Assembly: GCA_949751835.1 (NCBI GenBank)
Contig: CATKHK010000001.1
Location: 496,001 to 560,000, forward strand
Source: Blepharisma japonicum
Lineage: Eukaryota > Ciliophora > Heterotrichea > Heterotrichida > Blepharismidae
DNA length: 64,000 nt
Direction of reading: 5' to 3'
Position 1 is the first letter of the stretch, and each line of letters opens with the position of its first letter. Below the pieces are notes generated by a model. The model searched no databases. It was not told the DNA's origin and saw nothing but the letters and a program-made list of their open reading frames with translations. Positions 35,354-45,686 of this stretch are shown here, piece by piece. A program made the translations under genes and the position numbers.

Positions 35354-37222
35354 TTAACTTCTAAATACGCATCTGAAGCAGCAGCTATAAGAACATTTTT
35401 GGCAATAAAAGGACCCAATTCGTTTAATCTCTCCTCGACAACAATTACAATTGTAGCTATTTCCTTCATATCTTTTAGCTGCTTCATAATCCCAACCAAG
35501 TTCATGACCATTTCTGCAGTTTTTTATTGGGCATTTAGTAACAGCATCATAGAGCTGCGATGAACATAAAGAGCACAAATCAAAATTGCACTCTATGCAT
35601 CTGAATCTCTCTTCAAACTTTCGTTGGCTGCATCCGTCACAAATAAAGTTACTCTTAATAAACCACCTCAATAAATGTTTCCCTGGGCATCGAATGATAG
35701 GATGTCCTGGAGCCGGCAATTGTAGGAATAAATAGCAAGCCTCGCAAAGAAAGTATTTGCAAGGAGAGCACGTGTATGCATTTCCTTGGAAAAACTTTTT
35801 GCACATATCACATGCAACTGGAAGTCCAAGAAGTAAAACCCATGGGTTTAATTCCAGAACATGCTTATTTCTACATTTTGCGCTAGTTGCAACACTAGTA
35901 TACCCAGCCCTTTCTGCACAATTATTACAAATGTCATACAAACATGTTCTGCAATGCCAATGAGCCGGTGGCACCTCTCCTTTGCATCTGGCACATGAAG
36001 GATCAGCTTTACCTAAGTTTTCATAGTGCATTTTTACATCAGATTTTCATTCTAACTCATGCCCAGAGTTGCAGCTCAAAATTGGAAGAGGTACCCCCAT
36101 TGATAAGCTGCACTCTCTGCAGATGTCATAACGGCATTCCCTGCAGTTCCATGAGGCGCATGAATAAGCTTTTTTGCAGTTATCACACCAAATATAAAAA
36201 GATCCTGAAATAGCATAATAGTTAAAAGGAGTATTGTTGTTTCATTTAAGGTTGTGACCTTGCGTACATTTTAGAACTTTATTGTTTTCATTTGAAGTTG
36301 AAATGGTATTGCTTCTCTGAGGAATGCTTTGTGTTTGTGCCTGCTTTGGAGATTGCTCTGTTAAAGAGGTTGCCCTTTGGATTCCTTTAGCTTCTTCTCT
36401 AAAACTTTCTTTTGTCGATATTTTAGGATAGCCACTATCAGCACATTGCTTTATAGGAGAGGTTTTAGTTTCTTCTCTAAAACTTTCTTTTGTTGAAACA
36501 TTGGGATAATTACTATCAAGAGTTTTCTTCTGAGGCAAAATTTTAACTTGGTTCTCTTTTGTTTCTTCCCTAAAGCTTTCCTTTATAGACACACTAGGAT
36601 AGCTGCTATCAATGCATTTCTTTTGAGGGGAAATTTTAAAAAATTCAATTTCTGATCCAAAAGTGCTGCTTTCTTTGTCAGCTAATAGCAATACATCGAG
36701 CAGTCTGACACTATCTTCAATAGAAAATAATTCTTTTATTCCTAGTTTTATAGGATTATTGTTTATGTTTAATTTCCCCAATATTCAAGAGCTACATTCT
36801 TCTTTGGCCTCTTGTTCTCTGTTTGTGAGTATTGATAGAATCCTTCCTGGAATATGAACTTTAGAAGAGCTATTTGCTGAAGAGACTTGCTTCAACAGCA
36901 AATCAGTTTTCCCGATAATGTCATTTAGATATCTGATATGGCTAACACAGCACCTTTCAATGATATTGACTTGAGTAGCAGTCTCTTGCATAACTCTTGT
37001 AATATACTCATTTGCTTGGCTTTTAATATTATTGAAAGTGTTTATTAAAACTCTTTGGCTATTTTCATTAATGATAATTGCATTCCTAGCTACTGGGTGA
37101 GAAGGGACAGATCTGTCAGTTAAGTGATCTCTGATGTGATCATCGCATAAATTGACACGAGGAGCTTTGCAGCTGCAAGTTCAAACACTCATTTCAGAAC
37201 ATAAATCGCACCTGCCAGACAT
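35354..37222 (-). CDS. Cysteine-rich multi-zinc-finger protein with B-box-like N-terminus
   Basis: 622 residues read with TGA=Trp (at least five). The N-terminus (MSGRCDLCSEMSVWTCSCKA, then LCDDHIRDH) resembles a B-box-like zinc motif. A helical region follows, then three tandem ~30-residue repeats of the form DS-YP-VS-KESFREE at residues ~205-295. The C-terminal ~290 residues contain about five copies of a C-x2-C ... C-x2-C ... GH-L-W module (CASWNCRECRYDICRECS, CRTCLYDICNNCAERAG, CIECNFDLCSLCSSQLY), similar to ZZ or DC1/C1-type fingers expanded in ciliates. Each probably binds two zinc ions. Ligand and function unknown. Confidence 0.75.
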
Positions 37223-37463
37223 TTTTATTTGTGATCTAAAATGTTCCAAAAATTTGTAGAGAGATTCTTGGCTAACCTCTCAAAATTCTGATTAAAATGT
37301 ATGTCATATTAAAAAGAGCCATCCAAAGACTATGAAAGATTATTTAAAGTTAGCAATCAATTTGTATTCAATTATCCTAAGAAATGCATCCTTATAGTTG
37401 ATTTAATTATAAAATTGTGATAACTTACTCCTCAGCGCCATTTTTTAAATTTGACAAAAGAAG

Positions 37464-39347
37464 ATGAACGATTCTGAGGCTTTTATCGAAATCCAAAACT
37501 TTATTGAGCAAGAATATAAAGACCAGCTCGAACTGATTTGCAGTTCAGAAAACCCTGATCAAAGATTTGATCTTGAAATCGAGTAAAATTTATGCAGTGT
37601 ATCATTATTGCTTGATTACACAACTTTAGCAATTCCTCTTATATACAACGCTCCTTCTCAATTCATTGAAGTTCTTAAAAACCAAGCCCAAGAGCTTCTT
37701 CTATACCGAGGCATCGAAAGAAATATCGATATACGTCTCCTATCCCCGCCTACTTCCTTTTTTAAAGCTGATATTGGTAATATAGGAGTTGAAGATGACC
37801 AAAAACTCATCACTCTTTCAGGCACCATAACTAGATGTGGAAACGTCCGATCACTTGCACACAAAAAAGACTTCAAATGTGTCCAATGTGGGAAAATATT
37901 TCGGTTGGAGTCTCTTATAGAGCTTTATAATGGGTTTGACTTGCCTCCGAAATGCCCTTCAAAAAAATGCAGAGGAAAGAATTTTGAAGGGGTCGAAAAA
38001 AGCGAGGAATGGAAAGATTATCGAGAAGTCAAAGTACAAGACTTGTTTAGTAATCAGCATAGAGGAAAATTACCTCCAAACTTATGGGTTGTGCTTTCAG
38101 GGAATCTTGTAAATTCATGCAATCCAGGAGATGATGTGACTATTACAGGAATTCTTATAACAAGATGAATGCCATTGCTAAGGACTCAACAATGCGATTT
38201 AGACTTCTGTTTAGTTGCAAGCTCTTTAAGGGTTCACTCGTCAAAATTAGAACATAATATAGCTGAAGTTGAAACAAAAGAAAAACTTGAAGATTTTGAG
38301 TTCAGAGCAAAACTTATTGATAGTTTTGCGCCAAAAATATTCGGAAATAATCATATAAAGCTCGGGATGCTATTGTGCGCTATTGGAGGAATGAGAGAAG
38401 AAATAAGTGGGCTGCGGCTGAGGGGGCATTGCCATTGTTTAATTGTAGGAGAACCTGGAACTGGAAAATCACAGCTGCTAAGAGAAGCATGCTTGCTACA
38501 TTTAAGAGGAGTTTCTACAAGTGCGGTTGGAGCTAGCATAGCAGGTTTAACTGTTTCTGCAGTAAAAGAAGGTTCTGAATGAATGCTTGAAGCTGGAGCT
38601 TTGGTTCTTGCTGATTGCGGAATTTGCTGTATCGATGATATAGCGATGCTTGCAAAAGAAGATTTAAGAGATATTTATGAATCCATGGAATCTCAAACAA
38701 TTAGTGTTGCTAAAGCAGGCATGGTGTGCACTGTAAATGCAAGAACAACTATTATTGGAGCATGCAGACCGAAGAAAAATAGATTTGACTTTGGACTTGG
38801 TATTGATGAAAACTCAGGCTTACCTTCGCCACTTCTATCAAGATTTGATCTAGTTTTCATATTAATAGATCAGCCTGACCCTGAAGCTGATGCCATTAAA
38901 TCAAATTTTATCCTATGTGGTGGCAACCAATCTAAAAAATCTCTGTTTTCTCCTGGCCAACTCCAGTATTTTTTAAAAAAGTCAAGAGAAATTCTTCCTC
39001 CGATTACAGAAGAAGCATCTGAAATACTTGGCAGATATTTTGACTTAATAAAAAACCATGAAGAAATAGTTGTTACAATCCGACACCTTGAAAGCTTGCT
39101 AAGACTTTCTCAAGCACATGCAAGGCTTTGCCAAAGAAATGAAGTAAATAGCTTTGACACTACTTCTGTTATTTTGCTGATGGAATCTACTTGTAGAGGA
39201 GCTGGATTGTTGTCTATTCCTCCTGAAGACTGCTTTAAAGATCAAAATCTTTTTAATCAAATTCAGAACGAAATATTGGTGAAACTTGGGTACATGCCAA
39301 TAATTCCAAAAGGATTCGCAATAGATGATTCTATTTTAGAAGACTAA
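37464..39347 (+). CDS. MCM9: MCM9-type helicase
   Basis: 622 residues after splicing one intron at 37583-37597 (GTAAAATTTATGCAG). The order is an N-terminal MCM domain, a zinc finger (CVQCGKIF, then CPSKKC) near residue 135, an OB region (LWVVLSGNLVNSCNPGDDVT, matching MCM9 LEDDLVDSCKSGDDLT) and the AAA+ core: Walker A GEPGTGKSQLL (~325), EWMLEAGALVLADCGICCID (~375, Trp = TGA), SVAKAGMVCTVNARTT, arginine finger LLSRFDLVF. The C-terminus SLLRLSQAHARL and RGAGLLS also fits MCM9 over MCM2-7. MCM9 works with MCM8 in homologous recombination and mismatch repair. Oddity: sensor-1 ATNP is replaced by GACRP. Confidence 0.88.
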
Positions 39348-39387
39348 TTAATTTATTTTAATTAAATTTTAAAAAATCATAAAAAGT

Positions 39388-39460
39388 GCCGTGACCCGGG
39401 ATTGAACCGGGGACCTTAAGATCTTCAGTCTTACGCTACTCCCAGCTGAGCTACCACGGC
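39388..39460 (-). tRNA. tRNA-Phe (GAA)
   Basis: 73 nt, full cloverleaf on the minus strand: acceptor GCCGTGG pairs with TCACGGC, the anticodon stem-loop is AAGA-CTGAAGA-TCTT with anticodon GAA, and the T arm is CCCGG-TTCAATC-CCGGG. There is no intron. A T5 run just past the 3' end is the expected RNA polymerase III terminator. It sits between MCM9 and PCNA. Confidence 0.95.
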
Positions 39461-39542
39461 GCAGTATTATTTCATTTTTCTCCTATACATAGAGAATATA
39501 GAAGCTTTATTTATCGAATTAAAAGGCTAAATAAATTATTCA

Positions 39543-40298
39543 GATATATCATTACTTGTCAAGAAAATTGTTGAGGCCATAAAAGAGTTAGCAACAGAAG
39601 TGAATTTGGAAATTACAAGTGAAGGGATGACTATTCAAGCAATGGATGCATCTCATGTTGCCCTAGTTGTGCTCTCTTTAAGATCTGAAAATTTTGAAGA
39701 ATATCGATGTGACCGTCCTCAAACACTTGGAATATCTATTGGAAATCTTTCGAAGCTCGTAAAAGTTGCAGGTAATGATGATTCTATTTCAATGAGAGCA
39801 GATGACGAAGCGAGGGTTTTAATTTTAACATTCAGAGGCAAAAATAGCGAAAGAACCAGCGAGTTTCAGTTGAACTTACTGACTTTGGAATCTGAACATT
39901 TAGGTATCATAGATCAAGAGTATGTAGCTGAAATAACAATGCCAAGCATAGAATTTGGAAGAATTTGTAGAGAATTAGCGCAAATAACTGACACAATTAG
40001 TATTGCAGCTGATAAAGAGATAGTCACATTTGCTGTATCTGGAGATATAGGATCTGGATCTGTTGCTATCAAACCAAACGATTCAGATAAGCCTGATGAA
40101 AAATGCATTATCAAGGTATCAGAACTTGTAAGTATGAATTTTGCATTGAGATATCTAAACTTGTTCAACAAAGCATCAATGCTTTCTAATGAAGTCTCAA
40201 TAAGTTTGTCTCCTGAAGTTCCTATCTCTCTTCAATATGAATTTGAGCTTGGAGAGTTGAGATACTATTTAGCTCCTAAAATTGCTGAAGATGCATAA
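39543..40298 (+). CDS. PCNA: PCNA sliding clamp, 5' end unresolved
   Basis: The frame encodes a nearly complete PCNA: DISLLVKKIVEAIKELATEV, QAMDASHVALVVLSLRS, YRCDRPQTLGI, SGDIGSGSVAIKP, NFALRYLNLF and the C-terminus LRYYLAPKIAED, ending in TAA. PCNA is the homotrimeric clamp for replicative polymerases. No ATG occurs between MCM9 and position 39626, where starting would delete the first ~38 residues including the first strand and helix. An in-frame TAA lies at 39528-39530. Upstream in the same frame is ATA GAA GCT TTA TTT ATC (39498-39515), which fits the family start M-x-E-A with ATA in place of ATG; removing 39516-39542 would give normal spacing. See findings. Confidence 0.85.
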   Translation, partial: DISLLVKKIVEAIKELATEVNLEITSEGMTIQAMDASHVALVVLSLRSENFEEYRCDRPQTLGISIGNLSKLVKVAGNDDSISMRADDEARVLILTFRGKNSERTSEFQLNLLTLESEHLGIIDQEYVAEITMPSIEFGRICRELAQITDTISIAADKEIVTFAVSGDIGSGSVAIKPNDSDKPDEKCIIKVSELVSMNFALRYLNLFNKASMLSNEVSISLSPEVPISLQYEFELGELRYYLAPKIAEDA

Positions 40299-40329
40299 AT
40301 CTAAATAAAATTTTGTTGTAAAACGCATA

Positions 40330-41151
40330 ATGAAAATTAATTTTATATGAAGCCAATTGCTTGTTTTTTGCATGCAGCTTTATTTTGCTTATGCAATATC
40401 TCTTAAAGACCAAGAAACTATCAACTCAGATGATTATTATAATGATTATTCAGCAGCTTTAGAAGATGCTAAAAATCCGACATCAGATAAAATAGTTAAA
40501 TCTTTAATTCCTCTCAGGAAGGATAATTCTGACCTTACTTTTGACAGTGATGGAAAAGTTTTAATGGTATTTCTTGGCAAACTTAATGATTTTCAATATG
40601 AGCAAGGTGAAGAAATAAGAATTATTGAAGATACTTTTATTACCGCTTATCCTGAGGTGAAAGATATATGCTCAACATTTGAGTCTGATGATGTAAAATT
40701 AGAAGTATTTCAGGTGCTTGGAATGTCTCCTTATGATAACTCAGATGGAGTAATAGAAATCTATGTAGAACTTTCTGATATATTTAGACCCTGCCCAGAC
40801 CCGGATATTGCTGATATGGAGTGCCAAACGGAAATTCCATTAAGGGGAAGTGAAATTCCATATGGCCAAGATATCCCTTGGTATTGCCCAGAAGATGGGG
40901 AAAGCGTTTCTCAGCTTTCCGGGGACTGGGTTCAAGTTTGTGAAGATCATTTTTCTTGAATGTGTGATGAATGAGAATCTTCATATAATAATGAAGATAT
41001 TTATGAAAATAGGCCATGGACTGGACTTGGATACACATATAACTGGGGATCTTATAATCATGTAGGCTGTAGTGAGTTTGCATTATTGGCGTATACTTAT
41101 GCTGTTTTTAATCAAAAAATGCCAATTGAGGATTACTGCAATAATATTTAA
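40330..41151 (+). CDS. Secreted protein of unknown function
   Basis: 273 residues starting at ATG 40330, chosen because it gives a good signal peptide (MKINFIWSQLLVFCMQLYFA, cleavage probably after AYA); the Trp in it is TGA. The mature part is acidic, with a Cys-containing C-terminal half (CPDPDIADMECQTEIPL, WYCPEDGESVSQLSGDWVQV) and a distinctive aromatic segment near residue 240: PWTGLGYTYNWGSYNHVGCS followed by EFALLAYTYA. I have a general impression of similar GYTY-W ... G-SEF segments in other proteins but cannot name a family. The gene ends 10 bp before the stop of the convergent coiled-coil gene. Confidence 0.7.
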
Positions 41152-41161
41152 CAAAAATTCT

Positions 41162-42178
41162 TTACAAATTATTATTTACTTTGCTTTTGGCTTTGGAAAC
41201 TTGTGAAGATAATGATAGTTTTGGAGATTTTTCTACTGAGGCACCTTTTATACCATTTTGATTCTTGGAAAGGTATGGACTTGCTGATCGCAGGTTGCTT
41301 GTAGGCTTTTCTTCTTTGATAGGTGTCTTGCTTAGTAGTTCTTTTTGAGTATAACTATTTCTTCTTCTTTCAATGTAGCTAAAATTGTGATCACTTGCTC
41401 TTGTTCTTAGCATTCTTAATTGCTTTTCCAATTGAGCGACTTGTTCACATTTTTCTTCAAATTTCTTTTTGTAAAAATCAGTTACACAGTTGGCACTGTC
41501 AAATCTATTTTCCTTGGATCTTTCTGGCTTTTTAACTTCAGGCTGAGCTTTCTGCATTGAAACTTGCATTTCAAGCCTCTTTTTGTCTTTCATTAACTCA
41601 GCAATTTTTACAGAATCTTTTTTCAAGTTCATTTTCAATGAAGAGATTTCTTGGGTTAATTTTCTTTCATGCTTCGTTTCTGAATTTGCACTTCTGGATG
41701 TCAAAGGTGAGCTTTCTTCTCTTCGATGGGTTGGTCTGTCAGTTTGTCCTTCTTTTCTTAGTTGTTCAATAATTGATTTGCTAGTTGAAGCAAGCTCAAG
41801 GCGAGCATTTTCTGACTCAACCAGTTTTTGCTGTGTATTTTCAATATGCAGCTTCATTTGTTGTTCAATTTTAATATGAGTTCTGACCTCTTCTTCAAGT
41901 TTCTGAAGGGCTTTATGATATTGGTCAAAGTTTTGATAATTTTCAAACTCTTCCATAAGCATAAAATCACGCTTGATTTTCAATAAATCCTTGAGCTCTA
42001 AATTTATTAAAGCTAATGCTTGCATTGCGTCCATTTTGACAATTTCGTTAATTGAAGTGTAAATTCGGTCAGGCTCTTCTTTCTAATTATGTTGTACCAT
42101 TGTTGATAATTCTGTATATAAATAAACACAGGTTTCGATTACTGCTTTCTCAATTTTTGAAATCTTGTTTTGCTGCAT
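41162..42178 (-). CDS. Coiled-coil protein
   Basis: 333 residues after removing one intron at 42083-42097 (GTACAACATAATTAG). The intron joins LYTELSTM to KEEPDRIYTSINEIVKMD; the upstream exon begins at ATG 42178-42176 (MQQNKISKIEKAVIETC). The protein is helical throughout, with a strong coiled coil at ~65-150 (HKALQKLEEEVRTHIKIEQQ) and ~170-245 (QVAQLEKQLRMLRTRASDHN), and a basic Ser-rich tail. No known family; centrosomal/basal-body coiled-coil proteins have this composition, but that is only a suggestion. Confidence 0.75.
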
Positions 42179-42787
42179 ATTTATTAACGATTTAAATGAA
42201 TGAGTATTTGCTGAATTTCACATTTCCAAAAGAAGGTTGAATTTTCATTATTTATATATAATTAAATTTTTGCTTGAATAGTTAAGGATTGCTCTTTAAC
42301 AGTTAAAATTTATTTCAAATCTTAATTATTTGCATTCTCCAAAATAAAAAAAGAAGATTTTTTGCTGGCTAAAAAAGAAACTATTCTTTTAAATTATTTG
42401 AGATAAAGATATTTTAATTAAGATTTATCATTGATTTCCTATAATGTGCGACAGCTAAATAATAAAGTTCCAAAATATGATTATTAAGTTTAATTTTTAA
42501 ATTAATAATTATTATTAAATGAAATAAATATAATAACCCACTAGTATTTCATATTATAAAATTCAATCAGTGGTTCAAAGCAGAAAAATTCGGCCTCGAG
42601 ATATCATGTCGTAAAAGTTTTCATCCGAATGAGAGGAAAAGATTGCAATGTTGCATTCATATTTAATAATTTAACCTTATTAGGAAGCTTAAATTTCTAC
42701 TATCAGATAAAAAATTCTGATTTATTAATAATAGCAATCTATTTATTGGCAGTATATATTTCAGATAAATTGTTTCAGAGCATAACA
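42179..42787. other. AT-rich intergenic region upstream of tRNA-Arg
   Basis: About 610 bp between the divergent start of the coiled-coil gene and tRNA-Arg. One open frame (42629 onward, reading through the tRNA) has no coding character. No other RNA gene or repeat recognised. Confidence 0.5.
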
Positions 42788-42860
42788 GGCTCCGTGGCGC
42801 AACGGATAGCGCACCAGACTTCTAATCTGGGGGTTGTGGGTTCAAATCCCACCGGAGTCG
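42788..42860 (+). tRNA. tRNA-Arg (TCT)
   Basis: 73 nt. Acceptor GGCTCCG pairs with CGGAGTC (one G-U), the anticodon stem-loop is CCAGA-CTTCTAA-TCTGG with anticodon TCT, and the T arm is GTGGG-TTCAAAT-CCCAC. There is no intron. A TTTTT Pol III terminator follows at 42861-42865. Confidence 0.95.
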
Positions 42861-43064
42861 TTTTTACTCTATTTTCAAAATTTTTGTAATAGCTTTTGTA
42901 TGACTAGAAATTATTTGACTCATTTAAATTTGATAAATTATCATTTTAATTTATGCCTATTGATAAAAACTAAGGCCAAAAATTAATAATTTTCGACTTA
43001 GTAAATTCCCTTAATACGATATGAAACTTACAATGTTTATGTAATAATTTCCAGATTGTATAAA

Positions 43065-43829
43065 ATGACAGATCAATCATTACTAAGCAGCCATTCAACA
43101 AGCCCAAGCTCATCTGATGACGATGAACACAAAACTTTTAAATTTCCAAGTGATTTAGTAGAAGGCAAACTTTTCAGAACTAGAAGCTATTCCTCTAGTG
43201 GATCATTCTTGGATAATATTCCAGAAGAGAATGAAGAAGAAATCGAAGAATACAAAGGAAGAAGGGGTTCATTACCTGGAGACTCCCTCAGCCTTCGTGG
43301 ATCCCCTCGAAGAAAAGATGTTTTTCATAGCCTAATTTCTGGTGAAAAATTCTTAGACGACATCAGTTTAATTGATAAGCCTAAAAAGAGGTTTTCTTTT
43401 GGAACCACCGAAGAGCAAGTTATCCCAGAAGAGGACTTACAAGTCAGCGACAAAGATTTTGGAACAAGAGTATCACTTCCTGTTGACAAAAAGGATGAAC
43501 CCTATACTATCAAAAGAAGAAACCCATTTGAGGTACAAGAAAGCATTGTTGAAGAAAGGGTTGAAGAAGACAGACAAATAGTAAAGCATGACGAATTTTT
43601 AAAAGTGTTGGAAAGATATGAGCCGGAAGAATCTCCACATGCAAGCTTCGTTTCGATTTCTTCTGAACCCATTAATGAAGTTGAAGAGGAAGAAGAAGTT
43701 CTGTTAAAGCATGATGAATTTCTTAAAAAAATTGCAAAGCAGGATGAAAATTTTGTAAGCCAGGATGGAATGAGAAGCAGCTTGCAAGAAACTGTGGAAG
43801 AGGAAGATGAAGATATAAAGGATAATTAA
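43065..43829 (+). CDS. Hypothetical acidic Ser-rich protein
   Basis: 254 residues from ATG 43065 (MTDQSLLSSHSTSPSSSDDD) to TAA, without introns or TGA. It is highly charged and probably disordered, with many candidate Ser phosphorylation sites (RRGSLPGDSLSLRGSPRRK, KKRFSFGTTEE). The motif KHDEFLK occurs twice near the C-terminus (KHDEFLKVLERYE and KHDEFLKKIAKQD), suggesting a duplicated short helix. No recognised family. Confidence 0.65.
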   Translation: MTDQSLLSSHSTSPSSSDDDEHKTFKFPSDLVEGKLFRTRSYSSSGSFLDNIPEENEEEIEEYKGRRGSLPGDSLSLRGSPRRKDVFHSLISGEKFLDDISLIDKPKKRFSFGTTEEQVIPEEDLQVSDKDFGTRVSLPVDKKDEPYTIKRRNPFEVQESIVEERVEEDRQIVKHDEFLKVLERYEPEESPHASFVSISSEPINEVEEEEEVLLKHDEFLKKIAKQDENFVSQDGMRSSLQETVEEEDEDIKDN

Positions 43830-43931
43830 AGTAATTCATTTCTTTTCTTTGTACTTTAAACATACCGAATAAATCAATTTAATTAAATAAAACATGATTT
43901 AGCCATTATTGATCATTTTAAAATAAATTAA

Positions 43932-44771
43932 TTAGATGGTCATTTGAAGAATGCATGGCAGATGGTCGCTTCCATAAATATCAGTTCTAATGTACGCTTT
44001 TTCAATATTTTGTTTAAAAATTTCTGAAACCAAAATATAGTCAACTCTCCAACCATATCCTTTTTCCACTGCATTAACTGTCCTTCTGCTATAGTGACTG
44101 TATACTCTTAGCCCTGGATTCAAGTATCTAAAAGTGTCAACCAGCTTACACTCCTCTAGTGTTGTATGAAAATTTCTTCTCTCTTCATCAGTAACGCAGT
44201 CCATTTTTTCTTTTCCTTTTATGTTATAAATATCTATGTCCTCATTGATCACATTGAAGTCTCCACATCATACTACAGGCTTCTTTTTTTGAAGTTCTGC
44301 AATATAATCTCTTATTGCAAAGTCCCATTGTTGTGTTCTATAAGCATAGTCTCTCCCAGCACATGGAAAATAAGTATTGACTAAAAAAAAATCATTATAC
44401 TCTGCAGTAAGAGCTCGTCCTTCAATATCATGCCTCTCTGTGCCTATACCATAAATGACCCTTTCAGGCTTTATTTCTGTGAGAATTGCAACTCCAGAGT
44501 AACCTTTTTTACCATGAGAGCAGTTTCAATACTTATTAAATGAACTAGGTAGGAGCTTTTCAGCTGCCTCAATATGCTTATCTTGTAGTCTTGTTTCATT
44601 AAAGCAGATTATATTAGGAGCCTCTGAGTCAATGAGATTCTGAATCCCATCTTTCAGTAGCATAGATCTAAGCCCACATACGTTTCATGATGCTATTTTT
44701 ATTTGTGTCTTTTCTTCTTTCTTCAAGCGTTTTACCGGCTTCTTCTTGACTTCAGTTCTCCTTCGTTTCAT
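43932..44771 (-). CDS. APEX1: AP endonuclease, ExoIII/APE1 family
   Basis: 279 residues from ATG 44771-44769, giving a very basic nuclear-localisation-like N-terminus (MKRRRTEVKKKPVKRLKKEE). The enzyme cuts DNA 5' of abasic sites in base-excision repair. Family motifs: KIASWNVCGLRSM (metal/active-site Asn), ICFNETRLQD (metal-binding Glu), YSGVAILTE, NTYFPCAGRD, VVWCGDFNVINEDID (catalytic Asp and Asn), GWRVDYILVS and GSDHLPCIL (catalytic His). Several Trp are TGA. In the YVPNAGR motif of human APE1 the Asn is Cys here. An open frame continues upstream to about 44978 without an ATG, and another frame there carries an ATG at 44992, so the N-terminus is not fully settled. Confidence 0.9.
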
Positions 44772-45051
44772 ATTTTTTATAAGTTCATCAAAATTATTGC
44801 CTTTTTTCCTTTTATGATTTATATTTTCTCGATTTCTGACAAAAAATCCTTTAAAAGCAGATCTGGAATCCAACTTATTGATATTCCATATTTTTCTGTT
44901 ATTAAATATTGCATAGAAATTGTATATAAGCAATTGATTTTCTTTAAGTGACTGCAAAGACTCCAAAATTTCTTGTCGCTAATTCGTGACATATTGGACT
45001 GGATATATTTAAGACTTTTAAGCCCTTTAAATTTTAAAATTGTACAAAGAA

Positions 45052-45600
45052 ATGAACTGGCTCGAGAAAATATTCCCAAATTGCTGTCAAAGCCGAGAAA
45101 TAAAGAAAAAGACCTCTAATAACATGCTTGAACAATCAGAGCTAGACATCAGTATTGTAAATTTGAAGAAAAGCCAAACTCAAGCAGAATGTATAAGTCC
45201 GAACATGTCTGAAGAGACAAGTGGCAGCTCATTTGATTACAAGACAATCACTAAAGAAGAATATAAATTCTTCGAATCAGGCACAGAAAACTCACTGGAT
45301 CAGATTTCACTCGATTCCCAAGGGAGTGTTGTTGTTCGTGAAACGAAAAATTCTATGATAAGGCTAAAGCCCTGCTTTGAGTGCAAAGATGTAGAAAAAA
45401 ATAAAATAGAAAAGGTACAAAATGAAGCACAAAACTTATTTTCTAAATTCCAGTGTGTAATATGTGGAGGCAATGCGACTGGTTTTTGCATTGGCTGCCT
45501 TGATAAAAGGTATTGCAAACCGTGCCATATTAAAACTCATTCATCAAAATCAGTGGTTCATCAGTTTTGCTCCTATAGCAGGAAGCCAAAAGTCCCTTAA
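45052..45600 (+). CDS. B-box-like zinc-finger protein
   Basis: 182 residues from ATG 45052 (MNWLEKIFPNCCQSREIKKK) to TAA. The first ~120 residues are polar with no domain. The C-terminal ~55 residues form a B-box-like zinc motif: CVICGGNATGFCIGCLDKRY, then CKPCHIKTHSSKSVVHQFC, with C-x2-C, C-x2-C, C-x2-C-x3-H and a final H/C. B-boxes mediate protein interactions and occur in TRIM-type ligases, but no RING is present here. It is divergent from the AP endonuclease with about 280 bp between the chosen starts. Confidence 0.65.
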   Translation: MNWLEKIFPNCCQSREIKKKTSNNMLEQSELDISIVNLKKSQTQAECISPNMSEETSGSSFDYKTITKEEYKFFESGTENSLDQISLDSQGSVVVRETKNSMIRLKPCFECKDVEKNKIEKVQNEAQNLFSKFQCVICGGNATGFCIGCLDKRYCKPCHIKTHSSKSVVHQFCSYSRKPKVP

Positions 45601-45686
45601 TTCTTTTTAATTATATCTAAGTACATATTTATTATGATTTAATGTATTAGAATGATTATACAGGATTTATTTCAAAGATATAATGA

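Noticed and set aside
42629-42889. Open frame of 86 codons reading through tRNA-Arg.
   Set aside because: It overlaps a certain tRNA gene and its translation has no coding character.
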